Source: Hemibagrus wyckioides (taxonomy: Eukaryota > Chordata > Actinopteri > Siluriformes > Bagridae). Taken from it: DNA of 64,000 nucleotides. The stretch is from contig NC_080717.1 in NCBI RefSeq assembly GCF_019097595.1, forward strand, positions 28,456,876 through 28,520,875, written 5' to 3'. Below the pieces are notes generated by a model. It saw only the letters and a program-made list of their open reading frames with translations. It ran no database searches and was not told the DNA's origin. Below, in pieces: positions 45,069 to 56,870 of this stretch (the stretch's first letter is position 1; every line of letters starts with the position of its first letter). The position numbers and the translations under genes were made by a program.

Positions 45069-45790
45069 GCAGGAGGGTGTGTAAGAGTGTGTGTGAGGGG
45101 TGTGTGGGGTGTGTAAGAGTGTGTGTGTGAGGGGTGTGTGGGGTGTGTAAGAGTGTGTGTGAGGGGTGTGTGGGGTGTGTAAGAGTGTGTGTGAGGGGTG
45201 TGTGGGGTGTGTAAGAGTGTGTGTGAGGGGTGTGTGTGTGGGGTGTGTAAGAGTGTGTGTGAGGGGTGTGTGTGAGGGGTGTGTAAGAGTGTGTGTGAGG
45301 GGTGTGTGGGGTGTGTAAGAGTGTGTGAGGGGTGTGTGGAGTGTGTAAGAGTGTGTGTGAGGGGTGTGTGAGGTGTGTAAGAGTGTGTGTGAGGGGTGTG
45401 TAAGAGTGTGTGTGAGGGGTGTGTGTGTGGAGTGTGTAAGAGTGTGTGTGAGGGGTGTGTGGGGTGTGTAAGAGTGTGTGTGTGGGGTGTGTGGGGTGTG
45501 TAAGAGTGTGTGTGAGGGGTGTGTGGGGTGTGTAAGAGTGTGTGTGAGGGGTGTGTGGGGTGTGTAAGAGTGTGTGTGAGGGGTGTGTGGGGTGTGTAAG
45601 AGTGTGTGTGGGGTGTGTAAGAGTGTGTGTGAGGGGTGTGTGGGGTGTGTAAGAGTGTGTGTGAGGGGTGTGTAAGAGTGTGTATGAGGGGTGTGTGGGG
45701 TGTGTAAGAGTGTGTGTGAGGGGTGTGTGGGGTGTGTAACAGTGTGTGTGAGGGGTGTGTGGGGTGTGTGAGGGGTGTGTGAGGGGTGTG
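45069..45790. repeat. G-rich minisatellite, about 32-bp unit, about 22 units
   Basis: The unit is close to GTGTGTGAGGGGTGTGTG, then GGGTGTGTAAGAGT, with length variants that drop or double GTGTG blocks. It begins at a matching single-copy motif in the LINE (AGGAGGGTGTGTAAGAGTG), which suggests the array expanded from LINE sequence. Confidence 0.9.
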
Positions 45791-45799
45791 TGTCTGTCC

Positions 45800-46090
45800 T
45801 CACTATCCCCTGAAGGGTCTTGTGATCTGAGACGGTCCAGTTCCCAAACCAGGCAGTGATGCAGCTGCTCAGGACGCTCTCCATGGTCCCTCTGTAGAAC
45901 ACAGTCAGGATGGGGGGAGGGAGATGGGCTTTCCTCAGCCTCCTCAGGAAGTAGAGGCGCTGCTGGGCTTTCCTGGTGATGGAGCTGGTGTTGAGTGACC
46001 AGGTGAGGTTCTCTGCCAGATGGACACCAAGGAATTTGATGCTCTTGACGATCTCCACAGAGGAGCCATCGATGGACAGTGGAGAATGGA
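45800..46090 (-). pseudogene. Reverse-transcriptase C-terminal fragment of a LINE
   Basis: Minus-strand translation gives [20 protein letters not shown], then [15 protein letters not shown] and [20 protein letters not shown]. This order (KFLGV, W-L-NT, KAQQRL-FLR, FYR-ESVL) is typical of the region just after the RT fingers and palm in fish CR1/L2/Rex-type LINEs. The catalytic YxDD part is absent through 5' truncation. Confidence 0.85.
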
Positions 46091-46111
46091 TTCTTTGGAT
46101 TCTGATCAGTT

Positions 46112-47484
46112 TGGATTGGTGGAGATATGTGTGAGTTTGGATTGGTGGAGATGTGTGTGAGTTTGGCTTGGTGGAGATGTGTGTGAGTTTGGAGATGTGT
46201 ATGAGTTTGGATTGGTGGAGATGTGTGTGAGTTTGGATTGGTGGAGATGTGTGTGAGTTTGGATTGGTGGAGATGTGTGTGAGTTTGGATTGGTGGAGAT
46301 GTGTGTGAGTTTGGATTGGTGGAGATGTGTGTGAGTTTGGATTGGTGGAGATGTGTGTGAGTTTGGATTGGTGGAGATGTGTATGAGTTTGGAGATGTGT
46401 ATGAGTTTGGATTGGTGGAGATGTGTGTGAGTTTGGCTTGGTGGAGATGTGTGTGAGTTTGGATTGGTGGAGATGTGTGTGAGTTTGGATTGGTGGAGAT
46501 GTGTATGAGTTTGGATTGGTGGAGATGTGTGTGAGTTTGGATTGGTGGAGATGTGTGTGAGTTTGGATTGGTGGAGATGTGTGTGAGTTTGGATTGGTGG
46601 AGATGTGTATGAGTTTGGATTGGTGGAGATGTGTGTGAGTTTGGATTGGTGGAGATGTGTATGAGTTTGGATTGGTGGAGATGTGTGTGAGTTTGGATTG
46701 GTGGAGATGTGTGTGAGTTTGGATTGGTGGAGATGTGTATGAGTTTGGATTGGTGGAGATGTGTGTGAGTTTGGATTGGTGGAGATGTGTGTGAGTTTGG
46801 ATTGGTGGAGATGTGTGTGAGTTTGGATTGGTGGAGATGTGTGTGAGTTTGGATTGGTGGAGATGTGTATGAGTTTGGATTGGTGGAGATGTGTATGAGT
46901 TTGGATTGGTGGAGATGTGTGTGAGTTTGGATTGGTGGAGATGTGTGTGAGTTTGGATTGGTGGAGATGTGTGTGAGTTTGGATTGGTGGAGATGTGTGT
47001 GAGTTTGGATTGGTGGAGATGTGTGTGAGTTTGGAGATGTGTATGAGTTTGGATTGGTGGAGATGTGTGTGAGTTTGGAGATGTGTATGAGTTTGGATTG
47101 GTGGAGATGTGTGTGAGTTTGGCTTGGTGGAGATGTGTGTGAGTTTGGAGATGTGTATGAGTTTGGATTGGTGGAGATGTGTGTGAGTTTGGCTTGGTGG
47201 AGATGTGTGTGAGTTTGGAGATGTGTATGAGTTTGGATTGGTGGAGATGTGTGTGAGTTTGGATTGGTGGAGATGTGTGTGAGTTTGGATTGGTGGAGAT
47301 GTGTATGAGTTTGGATTGGTGGAGATGTGTGTGAGTTTGGAGATGTGTATGAGTTTGGATTGGTGGAGATGTGTGTGAGTTTGGATTGGTGGAGATGTGT
47401 GTGAGTTTGGATTGGTGGAGATGTGTGTGAGTTTGGATTGGTGGAGATGTGTGTGAGTTTGGATTGGTGGAGATGTGTGTGAGT
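46112..47484. repeat. 26-bp minisatellite, about 53 units
   Basis: The unit is GAGTTTGGATTGGTGGAGATGTGTGT, broken here only by changes: GT/AT near the end, ATTGG/CTTGG, and an 18-bp short form lacking ATTGGTGG. It keeps a minus-strand frame open across its whole length because no frame of the unit contains a stop. Confidence 0.96.
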
Positions 47485-48453
47485 AGGCTGAAGACTGATT
47501 CAGGATCTGCTTTGTTTCTCTCGTCCTCTGTTTCTAAAGGCCAGAAAAATAATATCCTGACTCGGCCACTACACTCCCATGTACCTTCCGCGACGTGTCT
47601 GAGAACCTTTTCCATTTGTGACTATGAGAACAATCTGTTTTGAATAGAGGACAAGTGTGTGTTTGTCTATCAGTCTGTCGGTTCACAGGATCTCAAATGC
47701 ACAGAAGAAGAGAGTCTTTTATAAAACAAAAGCCTTGTGTCCAGGTTTGTTTGCATTGTTGAATTTTAAATGGGTGTTAGAATTCAGAGCGAAAGGTCAG
47801 CTCATATCCATTCTCAGAGGGCCACACGGGAACGCAGGGGTTGTGTTTTGATTTTGACCTTCTGCTGTTTCAGTTTCTCCTCCGCGAGCATGTTCAGGGC
47901 TCTCTCCCAGAAGTGGGTGTCATATTAAAATTAAACAGCAGTAACTGATCAACTGAATGTTTATGTATTAGTCTATCTTACACAGCCTTAATCCCCCTGC
48001 CAACTAGTGCTGATTACTCACGTTGCCTTAATCCTTATTATTCCTCTCAAAATTTCACTTTCTGTCTTGAGGTTTTATTGTGAGAACATGCGGTCATGAG
48101 TCAGTATCACTGGCCAAGATTCACGAACCAAAAACCAGTCAAATAAATTGTGAATCAAATCGAACCCTAAACTTGTGTGAATGTAACTTCAGGAGCTCCC
48201 GTCAGAGCTGCTGTTATAGAAGATTACTCAACACCTTCTAGCCAATCAGAATTGAGAATTCAAGATCTTTGTGTTATAAATTCTTCACAGCATGTTATCA
48301 TTATTAACTACTGAGGAAGTCTTTTGTTATTAGTCCTTTAGCTGAGTGTAGAGTACTACTTGGTTTGGTATTTGGAAAGAAATTAGTGCCTGTACTAAAG
48401 AAATGATTAAATAATTATAATCATTTCTGTTAACCAGCTTTATATTCACTATT
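47485..48453. other. Unique sequence, nothing recognised
   Basis: No repeat family or exon recognised. A phrase near 47668-47700 (CTATCAGTCTGTCGGTTCAC) recurs in similar form at about 43760-43800, so a small dispersed duplication is possible. Confidence 0.45.
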
Positions 48454-49021
48454 CAGTGGAACCTCGGCATACGTATGTCCTCCCTTATGAATTTTTGCCT
48501 TAAGAATTGAAATTTTGCATCTGAAAATACCATTAGCATACAAAGCATTTTCAGCATACGAACGGACCGAACGCCAGCTAAGTTGCGCGTACGTCCAGGA
48601 GCTGTTCAAAACTTGTTAGCATCAGGAGAGAGTATACTTTTTTCAGTCAGTGAAAGCTGTGTGAAAGAGTCAACCCACGATACCAACGTCGCCTTCGGCA
48701 TGTGTTCAAAAGCTAGGTGATTTTTGGGGTGTTTTTTTGTTGACAGATTGGTGGCGTGGGCAGTCTGCTCTATTTTTAGCCCAAGCTTGGTGGCATGACT
48801 TCCTGTGAGGAGCCTTGACATGGAATGCTTGGCTTGGGTCAGTTCTTTGTAAGCAGCCATACAGTTTACATACGCTTCATATTGGGAATATTTTTGGGCG
48901 GCTGGAACGGATTATCTGCATTTACATTATTTCTGATGGGAACATTCCTTTCACAATACAAATGTTCACCTTAAGAACTTGCCTCCAGAACCAATTACAT
49001 TCCTATGCTGAGGTTTCACTG
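48454..49021. mobile_element. Pogo/Tigger-like non-autonomous element
   Basis: The left end CAGTGGAACCTCGGCATACG and the right end TATGCTGAGGTTTCACTG are inverted copies of the CAGT-AACCTC terminus typical of pogo/Tigger elements. The 568-bp interior has no recognisable transposase. A TA lies to the right; the left flank is imperfect. Confidence 0.7.
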
Positions 49022-49372
49022 TATAGCCAAAAGTATGTGGACACCTAGGGTGAAACCCATAACGAGCCTTTCTTTCACAAAATTGGAAGCACATGACTAA
49101 GATTTTCTTCTAAATATAGATATGTTCCAGCCTGACAATTCCCATTATACTCAATGAAGATCTGGTTTGCCCAAGGTTGGAGTGGAACATCTCAAGTGGC
49201 CCTAGTTGTGACCTCAGCCTCATCAAACACCTTTGAAATGAACTAGACCACTGACTGCACCCCAGATCTCCTCACCCAACATCAGTACCTGATCTCAATA
49301 ATCTATGATCTAAGATCTAAGATCGAATGGAATGCCTTCTTATGAGAGCAGCAAAACTTCATATTAGAATAA
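49022..49372. mobile_element. Tc1-like MITE fragment abutting the pogo-like element
   Basis: Begins with AGCCAAAAGTATGTGGACACC, the Tc1-family terminus also seen at 29168. The interior has faint transposase traces (GTGACCTCAGCCTCATCAAACACCTTTG, resembling the [11 protein letters not shown] coding segment, at about 49208-49235). It begins exactly where the previous element ends. Confidence 0.6.
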
Positions 49373-49394
49373 AATAGAATGCTTTATTTCAGAC

Positions 49395-49500
49395 CACTCC
49401 TGGAGGAGAGAGGGTTAAGTGCTTTGCTCAAGGGCACCTTAATGCCAGCTTGGTGGTACTGGGGCTTGAACCTTGTACCAGTAACCCAGAGCCTGTCATG
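49395..49500 (-). repeat. tRNA-headed SINE fragment, reverse orientation
   Basis: GGGTTAAGTGCTTTGCTCAA, then GGTACTGGGGCTTGAACCTTG. The reverse strand has the B-box-like CAAGGTTCAAGCCCC of the family at 21403. Confidence 0.6.
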
Positions 49501-50332
49501 GTCTGGTTTCTATTAAAACATTTGGCCAAGATTTGGTGTTTTGTTTTATATTTCCAGGACACATTGTGTTTGTGTAAGAATCCAGGCTTCAGTTGTGCCT
49601 TTGAGGTGGGAGTTTGGCAGCTCACATCTCACAAAATGCCACCCAAAAATGCTGTGTGTTTGATTCAGCTCCACTGCAAGAAGCGAATCATATTCTCACT
49701 GCAGTGGACCCATGTTCAGGCTCACTTGGAAAAGGATCATCACCGGCATCACCTCTCTTGTGTGGGCTTGGTCCAGTCCATCTGTCAGGCATATCCCTTT
49801 TAGCCGGGGAGACTTCTTGTTGTCTTTTACAGTCACGATGGTTCTCTGGCCATTAAAAAAGAGCTTTTAAAAAGTTTGTTAGGAAATTACATAACTGCCA
49901 TATACATTTTCTATAAGGAAATATGCTTAGATGTTGACCTCAGTTAGCATAATCACCTTGTTCAGCTCAAGGTTGTGTTGCCCTTCTAAGTGAAATACGA
50001 CATTTGCACAATCTGCATTTTCATTTAAAGGCAAGCAGCAGCAGCATAGGCAGTGGCACTGATTTAAAAACCTGCATGGATTTTCATTTTCATGTTTCAT
50101 AAGAGAGGATTATTTGCTGATGGTTAGGTTTGTATTTATGATCTGCAGTCAGCATACTGCCACTAGTACAGTCCTGTTCAAATGAAATAATTGAGCGTTA
50201 TATGCTGTGAGCTTCGCAGGCAATCTGCTTACACATGCTCACATTTGAAGGGTTTGAAAACCCCAATCAGCGGTTACAGCTTTCTGGACACTGATTTTTT
50301 AATATCCCAGCTCTGCCAAGCTGTCACTGGCT

Positions 50333-50420
50333 GGATCCCTGAGCAAACCCTTCACCCCTAACTGCTCAATTGTGTCCTAAATTGTAAGTCGCTTTTAGTC
50401 CGGTGAGTAAATGTAAATGT
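50333..50420 (+). repeat. SINE tail fragment, forward orientation
   Basis: GAGCAAACCCTTCACCCCTA, then GCTCAATTGTG, then TGTAAGTCGCTTTTAGTCC and a TAAATGTAAATGT end. This is the tail order of the same SINE. Confidence 0.6.
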
Positions 50421-52577
50421 CAATCCTCTTATTGACCCGAGCCAACTCTCTGTAAGTTTCTGTTACCAAGTCACATAAAAGCAAATGATGGCTTTAAGAC
50501 TCACTGTCATGTGGTAATCGTGCAATATCTGTTGTGCCAGTCAACATAACATGTCGTAAAATATGTTAAGGGGCTGGATAAAAATGTCAGATCAAATTCA
50601 GCATTTCTAGCCCAAAGCAAACTGGTATACTGAGCGGTGCTTATCTGACTGAACAACGCTATGGCTTAGCTTTAAAAAAGAATGCACAGGGGTGGACTCA
50701 TCATTAGTTAGCCCACCAGTTAAAGCTCCAATAATTATGTCAAAGCCAATGATTTTGTTACCCAGCCCATTGGTTAAACACTCTTAAACTGAAGAGTTTT
50801 CTAAAGGGGGATGTAATTGGGTACATTTTTGGATAAGGGAGCCTCTCTGTTATGAGGCTTCCTGAAACGTTCTCCACATCACATTTTTGGTTGTGTGCAC
50901 CATAATACTTAATTCTTTGTAACTGGAAACTGTTGTACACAAAAGAAGTGGCTTCATGTTCAAAGATAATATCTGGTTATTATATTTATTGGTTCCTCCT
51001 AACCCCAAATAGCTAGAAAAAATCTAAAACGCAAGCCAAACCCAAGCTCGGGTCTTAGGAGGTTAAATTGCCCCCTGGGGATTAATAAAGTTTTTTGAAT
51101 TGAATTGATCACACACTGACCTCACCATACATCATCCATGCTACGAATGTGTATTGCAGTGTTTTAGCATACCCAGGTTCATATGAAATCCTCTTGTCCG
51201 CTTCACGTCAGAGACTTCAAGCTTTTTAGCTATGGACTGTAGAGAAGAAAAGCATGTATGCAGTCGCTTCTGTGTTAGCATAGATACCGAGGGTCGTACC
51301 CATCGCTCCTAAAAGGTCAGCGGTGAGTGAGCTCTAACACGGAGTTGAAGCATTGACCTTTTCAATAAGGTGCTCACCAACCTGTTCTGAATCTGAAGCT
51401 GGACTGAAAGTGAAAATCTGGCTTGTCTTAATCCACTCCCAGTGTGTGCAGTCTGCTAAAGGGAAAGCCAATATAAACAAACACCTGGCCGTGTTCTCCC
51501 AGCTTTAATTGCAATGCGCAGTAGCATTAACTCAGTAAATTGCATTTTGGATGCAGGACTGGCCTTTGGCCAAGACAGATTAATTCTGTGTGTGAAGAGA
51601 GTAGGCCACTTTGGTCGCTGCCAAGGTTGTGTGGCTTCTTCTAGAAAACCAGCAACAATAGCACTCTTGTTGAGGATTTGTCCCTTTAGATTAGCCACGT
51701 CGAGGCCATTATCTTACCCGTCATGTCCCTGAGCTGCCGAACAGGCTCATATTGTATTTCGTCAGGTTTTTCATTACAGCCAGGCCTCTGTCTTTGCCTC
51801 CGCCACTAGAGTTTGCCATTTGACGGCGTTTCTAATCCTAGCGACTCTGATGTTTCCCATAAGGAGAGCTTCTGACATGAGATACTCTTACTCTACTTTC
51901 TCAAGGTGAGTTTTTGGGACCATTTTTTCTGTTCTGATTCTCACACACGGGGTTTTTATTTTTGTGCTCGCTGCCGAGCGCATAGTCTCATGAGAATGTA
52001 GCCACTAAAGGCATTGTTTAGGAGCACACAAAGGCACTCTATAGCTTCGGAATTCAGGTTCAAGTGCATCGGGGTATCTGAGGAGAAAGCTGCTGGCAGG
52101 GAAGGATGCTGATTTACTGTCTGTGAAGGTTTAGCAGCTGATTAGACTTGTTACAATATTGAAGGTCATTGGATGGGTCAAGCCTCTTGAATGAGTGCCT
52201 TTAAGATGAAACCACAAATCTAGTCTTTTACCGGAGACTCCAATTTTTCAAATCCAATACTGGCCAATAACTGGCTATTTCCATTTAGAAGGCAACATTT
52301 TTGTTGTGCTGCATTTGCAATCCAAGAGAATTCTGTGCTCTTTGGAAGGCAGAATAAGGACAGCTGTTGGTTAAGGTCTATTATTTTGACCAAATTTGAA
52401 GGGAGCGTTGCATCTGTTAGCCGTTGCATTGGGAAGGCAGTAATAATCACCACCTGCTGACCAATCAAATTTGAGAATTCAACAGGTGTGTGGTGGCCGT
52501 GTATAACGAGTTAATTTTTTTTCACCTGATGAGACAGCATTTTGGGTTATTTTTATAGCGGAGTATTTCTTGGCATC
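50421..52577. other. Unique sequence with a short LINE-like terminus
   Basis: At 51062-51108 the words TAAATTGCCCCCTGGGGATT and AATAAAGTTTTTTGAATTGA resemble the common 3' terminus of a fish non-LTR element. Nothing else recognised. Confidence 0.45.
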
Positions 52578-52645
52578 CATTAGATCCGCTGTGGCGACCC
52601 TGAACAGGGAGCAGCCGGAGGACAACAACAACAACAGCAACATTT
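52578..52645 (+). repeat. Short repeat end with (AAC)n tail
   Basis: GATCCGCTGTGGCGACCCTG, then GAGCAGCCGGAGGACAACAA, is a fish dispersed-repeat tail that I recognise, ending in AAC/AGC triplets. Confidence 0.6.
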
Positions 52646-53439
52646 CTTGGCATCGACTAAAACTAAAAGACAAGATTTTTGTCAAATATTTGAATCATAT
52701 ATTCTCTTGGCTGTACTTGTTTCCACTTGTTTCACTGCACAAAGTCTAGAAATCAAACATTCATGAATTTAAATATGAAAAAATGCCACTGCAGTACATT
52801 TCAGCCTGGAAGTAGATGTAGTCTATTCTGCAGACATAAAGATGTGTGCCATGGAGCCTCATTCTGTTTTCATAAAGAAAAGATATAACTAGAAATAATA
52901 TATCAATAATATATATAGAATAAAAATGTTCTTACACGGAATCAGCTGGAAATTAGAACCTGTTTTTTCCCCCAGATACCACATCCTCCTCCTTTAGCGT
53001 CATCCTCTTGCTATTTTTAAAAAGAATATTAGCAGTACGTCAGCCACTAATGAGCACCTTTAATCAAACCTTCTTGGTAATAGCTACCTAGTAATTGCTG
53101 ATACGAATTCAGGTCATTCAAGATCGTACATTAAATGTAGCCTCAGAATGAATCTGAATGAATGAAAAACAGCTCAAGGAGCAAAAACAAGAGGTTTTTT
53201 ATGCCTGTTATTTGAAAAAAAAAATTGGTGAGAAGAAAACGCAGCATTCAGTGTTCCACAAAGCAAAATAAAGTTCAATAAGGCTTGGTAACAGCTTAGA
53301 AATGAGAAAATAATCTGGCAAAAGAGTGCAGTACTAAGAGTGTTATGGTGCTGCTTGATGCTTTGAAAAGATTGATGTAAACATGATACAGAAGGTTGAG
53401 ACTAAATGATCAAGAAAGTCAAATAAAAACTCGGCCAAT

Positions 53440-53560
53440 GTCCAATTCCATTCAATTTTATTTTATTTGTATAGCGTGGCCATTGTCACAAAGCTGGTGC
53501 AGAGAAATGCATCAATTCTCAATTATCCCGATTGAGCAAACCAGAGGTTGTGGTGGCATC
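53440..53560 (+). repeat. Dispersed fish repeat fragment
   Basis: CATTCAATTTTATTTTATTTGTATAGCG, then CATTGTCACAAAGCTGGTGCAGAGA at about 53450-53510, matches the order of a common interspersed fish repeat. Diverged. Confidence 0.5.
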
Positions 53561-53632
53561 ATCTCTGTAGCAGAATATTGACGCTAAGCAGTCACCTGAT
53601 CGACTTCTGTGGGGTCATTTATTTTTACATTT

Positions 53633-53770
53633 CTAGCATTTGGCAAATGCCCTTATCCATAGCCATTTACAATTTATCTCATTTTATGCACAACTGAGCA
53701 GTTAAGGGCCTTGCTCATGGGCTGCTTGGTGGACCTGGGATTTGAACTCACACCTCATCCCACTCACACC
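53633..53770 (-). repeat. SINE tail plus part of the head, reverse orientation
   Basis: Same words as at 27159-27300 (GCCCTTATCCATAGCC, ATCTCATTTTATGCAC, GGGCCTTGCTCA), extending into CTTGGTGGACCTGGGATTTG, the reverse of the tRNA-like head. Confidence 0.65.
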
Positions 53771-54337
53771 TACCACATCCCACACTGTACAGTGATCCAT
53801 TCATGCCTGTTTACCCTGGAGGATTATTGATAAGTACATGATGCGGTACAACATGTTAATGTACATTTGACTTGGTAGCATGGCAAGGTGCATGTATTAT
53901 GATTAAAACACATTTTAGTGTTTAATCTGAATGTTAGTATTAGATCAAGAGTGATGAGTGGGTCCAGTTACGTTCTCATTAACCTCTCCTGAAACTAGAA
54001 TGGACTGTCCTCGGGGATATCAAAATGAATTTTAACATCTTCAACATTTAGTTTTTTTAATTTTCTAAAGGAACAACTAGGTTTGAGATGAAACCCATAA
54101 AACACATTGGCTGGAAGGATTAACACAACTGGATGGATAGGCTAATTTTCATCATATGCTAGATTAAAATAACTGCAAAACCTTAGACAAAAACAGGAAG
54201 GCGAGGCTGATGGATATTACTGTATCTAGTAGGTCTAGCTTCATTTAATGATACACGCTCATTTCTGTTTAACACAGTACAGTGAACTCCTGATTAATTA
54301 TTTCATTAACACTAAGCAATAAGAGATACAAAATTTA

Positions 54338-55160
54338 GCAGTCCTAGCTTCAGGTCAGAGGTGCTCTCTGTGCGTTCAGTATGAGCAAATTTTATGTTAA
54401 TTAGATTACCTAAAGAAACTTTCAGAGAATTTCTACATTTTTGTTTAGCTCAGGGAACAGACACGGTCTCAACATTGTGAAACCCGAGTGACAACTCATT
54501 GCAGGTCCGATTGGCCTGCTTGTCTGTCCTCTGCCCTCAGCCCTGGATTGTCACGATTTAACTTAGCCTGATGTGATGTGCTATGCTGTGAGAAATGAAA
54601 GCAGCACCTTCCCGAGTGGCATGGATACCGTCTCGCCCTAACAGGCCAGACTTGCCCTCAAAACTACTCCAGTTATCTATAAAGCACACAGTGTTTCAGG
54701 TTGCTATCTGCACATCCAGCAGTTCAGCAATCATAACCTACTGTACACCAGATCACCACACTGCACTGAGATGAAGCCAGAGCATATAGCACACTGCGTC
54801 TTCTTTGCTAATTTGCAATGTTCCTTGTAGTAACCTCTGACTGACGTAGACCTACATCATTATTATGAAACCTGAGTGACGACTCATTGTGGTGTATAGT
54901 CCGTTTAGCCTGCATGCCTGACCTCTGCCCTTTGCTCTAGATTGTCACTGATTAAATAGGACTGTACTGAGACTAGGTGCTATGAAATGAGAGCAGCATT
55001 TTTTAGATGCAATCATATAATCATTTATGGTATGAAGGATCTAATATTTATTTAATACACACCAGTCCTAGCTTCAGATCTGACTTGATGTTAATTAGGT
55101 TACTGAAACAAACTGTTTCTATATTTTTGTTTAGCTCGAGGAACAGAAATGCTCTCAACA
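54338..55160. repeat. Two sequence blocks, each duplicated directly
   Basis: Block A (CAGTCCTAGCTTCAG to CTCTCAACA) is at about 54340-54475 and again at 55064-55160. Block B (GAAACC-GAGTGAC-ACTCATTG to AGAGCAGCA) is at about 54478-54608 and again at 54868-54995. The order is A B B' A', all in the same orientation, diverged by roughly one fifth by eye. No open frame or known family. Confidence 0.7.
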
Positions 55161-56544
55161 TGGTAATTATGTCGCCTGCGGCACCTGATTAGCAGTGTAC
55201 TGAAATGTGTCCACTGTACCCTGTTTTAGCCAGTGCCTCAAACACTAAACTGGAACGTGCTTCAACAGCAATTCATCTTTTTTATTTATTTATTTTTCTT
55301 CTCACACACTTTTGACCTCACACTGCGTTTCGCCCCGTGGCGTCTCGAACGTTTCAACCGGTGTGGACGCAGGAATTAAAAATAGCAGGTTCAGCAGGGA
55401 CATGGCTGACATGCTTCCTGCTGTAGAGAGAGCAGAGCGGCGGTGAACTCGAGCCCACTGAGGCTTTAGCATCACAGGGGAAGACCTGATTCTGCTCTTT
55501 CTTTTTCTTTCCTTCTAAATGTTGGGCAAGTTTCCTGCTGCAGTGTTGACTGCTCTCATTCAGCAAAGGCCTTCCTGTCTTTAGTTCCTGCTTCAGAGGA
55601 GGTACTGATGAGGTGGAGGTTGAGGTTGCGCTCATTGTCCAGAATGTTTATGGTTTCACATATTGACCATACATCATTGTGGTTAATCAACAAAGATCAA
55701 TAAAGCTTGCTTTGTTTTTGTTTTTTGTTTTTTTTTCACACTGCTTTTATTTTACACAAATGGAGTTCAAATTTCACTGAAGTGTATTTTGTACACCCTT
55801 GCTGTTGGTGTTGCTCCTAGCCACTACAAGAACAGAGTGAAAATTGTGCTTCATGCAGCTGGTTTAAAAATCAACGTCGAAGTGCCGTGTTTTTAAACCG
55901 TTAAACATAATGAGCTGCATTGAGATTGAACTTAAATGAATGCACTTAAAATCATTATTTGAGCACGGATTCGCCTTCCACAGCTGCTTATATGATTCTC
56001 AGCAGCTCTTTCAGATTTTTGATATACCAGACTTCCGGATTTTTCTTAAGTAGGAACATCTGAGACGGGGTTTATTAGTAGCACCTAAAGCATCGGCTTT
56101 AAACATGAGTATTGCTTTTAAGCTTGAAAAAACGGGAGATAGAAAATACGGACTGAAGAAGCAGATATTGTTGTTACATCACAGTGTTGGCTATTGATAT
56201 AATAGATTTAATAGAGCTCCTCAATAAAGTCAGTATAATATACAAAAAATAAAATAAAAATTTGCAAAACTTTTTGTTTTTGGAAACAACTCCACATTTT
56301 CTGTTCAAACTCGTTGCATTGTCCGGTCTTGGCCAGTCTTTTCTTTACACAAACTTTGTTCAAATATCAATTATTTTAATCATAACATAAGCCCAGTTTG
56401 CTGGCTTGCTCTGTATCATGCTCCACTAATTTGCATATCAGGCTCATATTTAGTTTGTGACATCACTCACTGATTTTGTTTCTTCTTCCTTTGTTCTTTT
56501 TAATGATGTACTGAGAAATGTTTATGTTTTTTAGTTTGGAAGTA
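55161..56544. other. Unique sequence, nothing recognised
   Basis: No repeat family or exon recognised. An open frame at 55354-55635 on the minus strand has no family features. Confidence 0.5.
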
Positions 56545-56870
56545 AGTTTCATATTTGAAGACAAACACCATCTTTTAATAGCAGGTCAAATAGGAAAACC
56601 TTTTTTTGGTTTTCGGGGAAAAAATGGATTTATTTATTTGTTAATTTATTTATTTATTTATTTACGTCTTATATTTGAAGAGAAGCACCATCTTTTAATA
56701 GCAGGTCAAATAGGAAAAAAAGTTTAATAGATTTTATTTATTTTTATTTATTTTTATTTTTTTATTTATGTCTTATATTTGAAGACAAGCACCATCTTTT
56801 AATAGCAGGTCAAATAGGAAAAACTTTTTTGGTTGTCAGGGGAAAAAAAGAATAATAGATTTATTTTCTT
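56545..56870 (+). repeat. Three tandem copies of a 100-120 bp unit
   Basis: The phrase ATATTTGAAGACAAGCACCA, continuing CTTTTAATAGCAGGTCAAAT, occurs near 56550, 56671 and 56772, each followed by GGAAAA and a TTTATTTA-rich spacer. The copies differ by a few substitutions only. Confidence 0.9.

Larger units (their letters stand above)
44461..46110 (-). mobile_element. 5'-truncated LINE 3' end
   Basis: The 3' terminus is at the left (AGAAGCTTTATTGTCATTTC on the plus strand), and the element runs leftward on the minus strand from about 46110. It includes the C-terminal part of a reverse transcriptase (listed separately) and a stretch near 44975-45070 that reads as the usual LINE tail. A 32-bp minisatellite has grown inside it, and a 26-bp one abuts its upstream break. 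Confidence 0.8.

Noticed and set aside
48606..48860. 84-codon minus-strand frame inside the pogo-like element
   Set aside because: Could be a transposase remnant but shows no HTH or DDE motif, so it is left within the element.
49428..49856. Overlapping frames on both strands of about 65-117 codons
   Set aside because: Overlap SINE sequence and lack family motifs; both strands are open, so chance is likelier.
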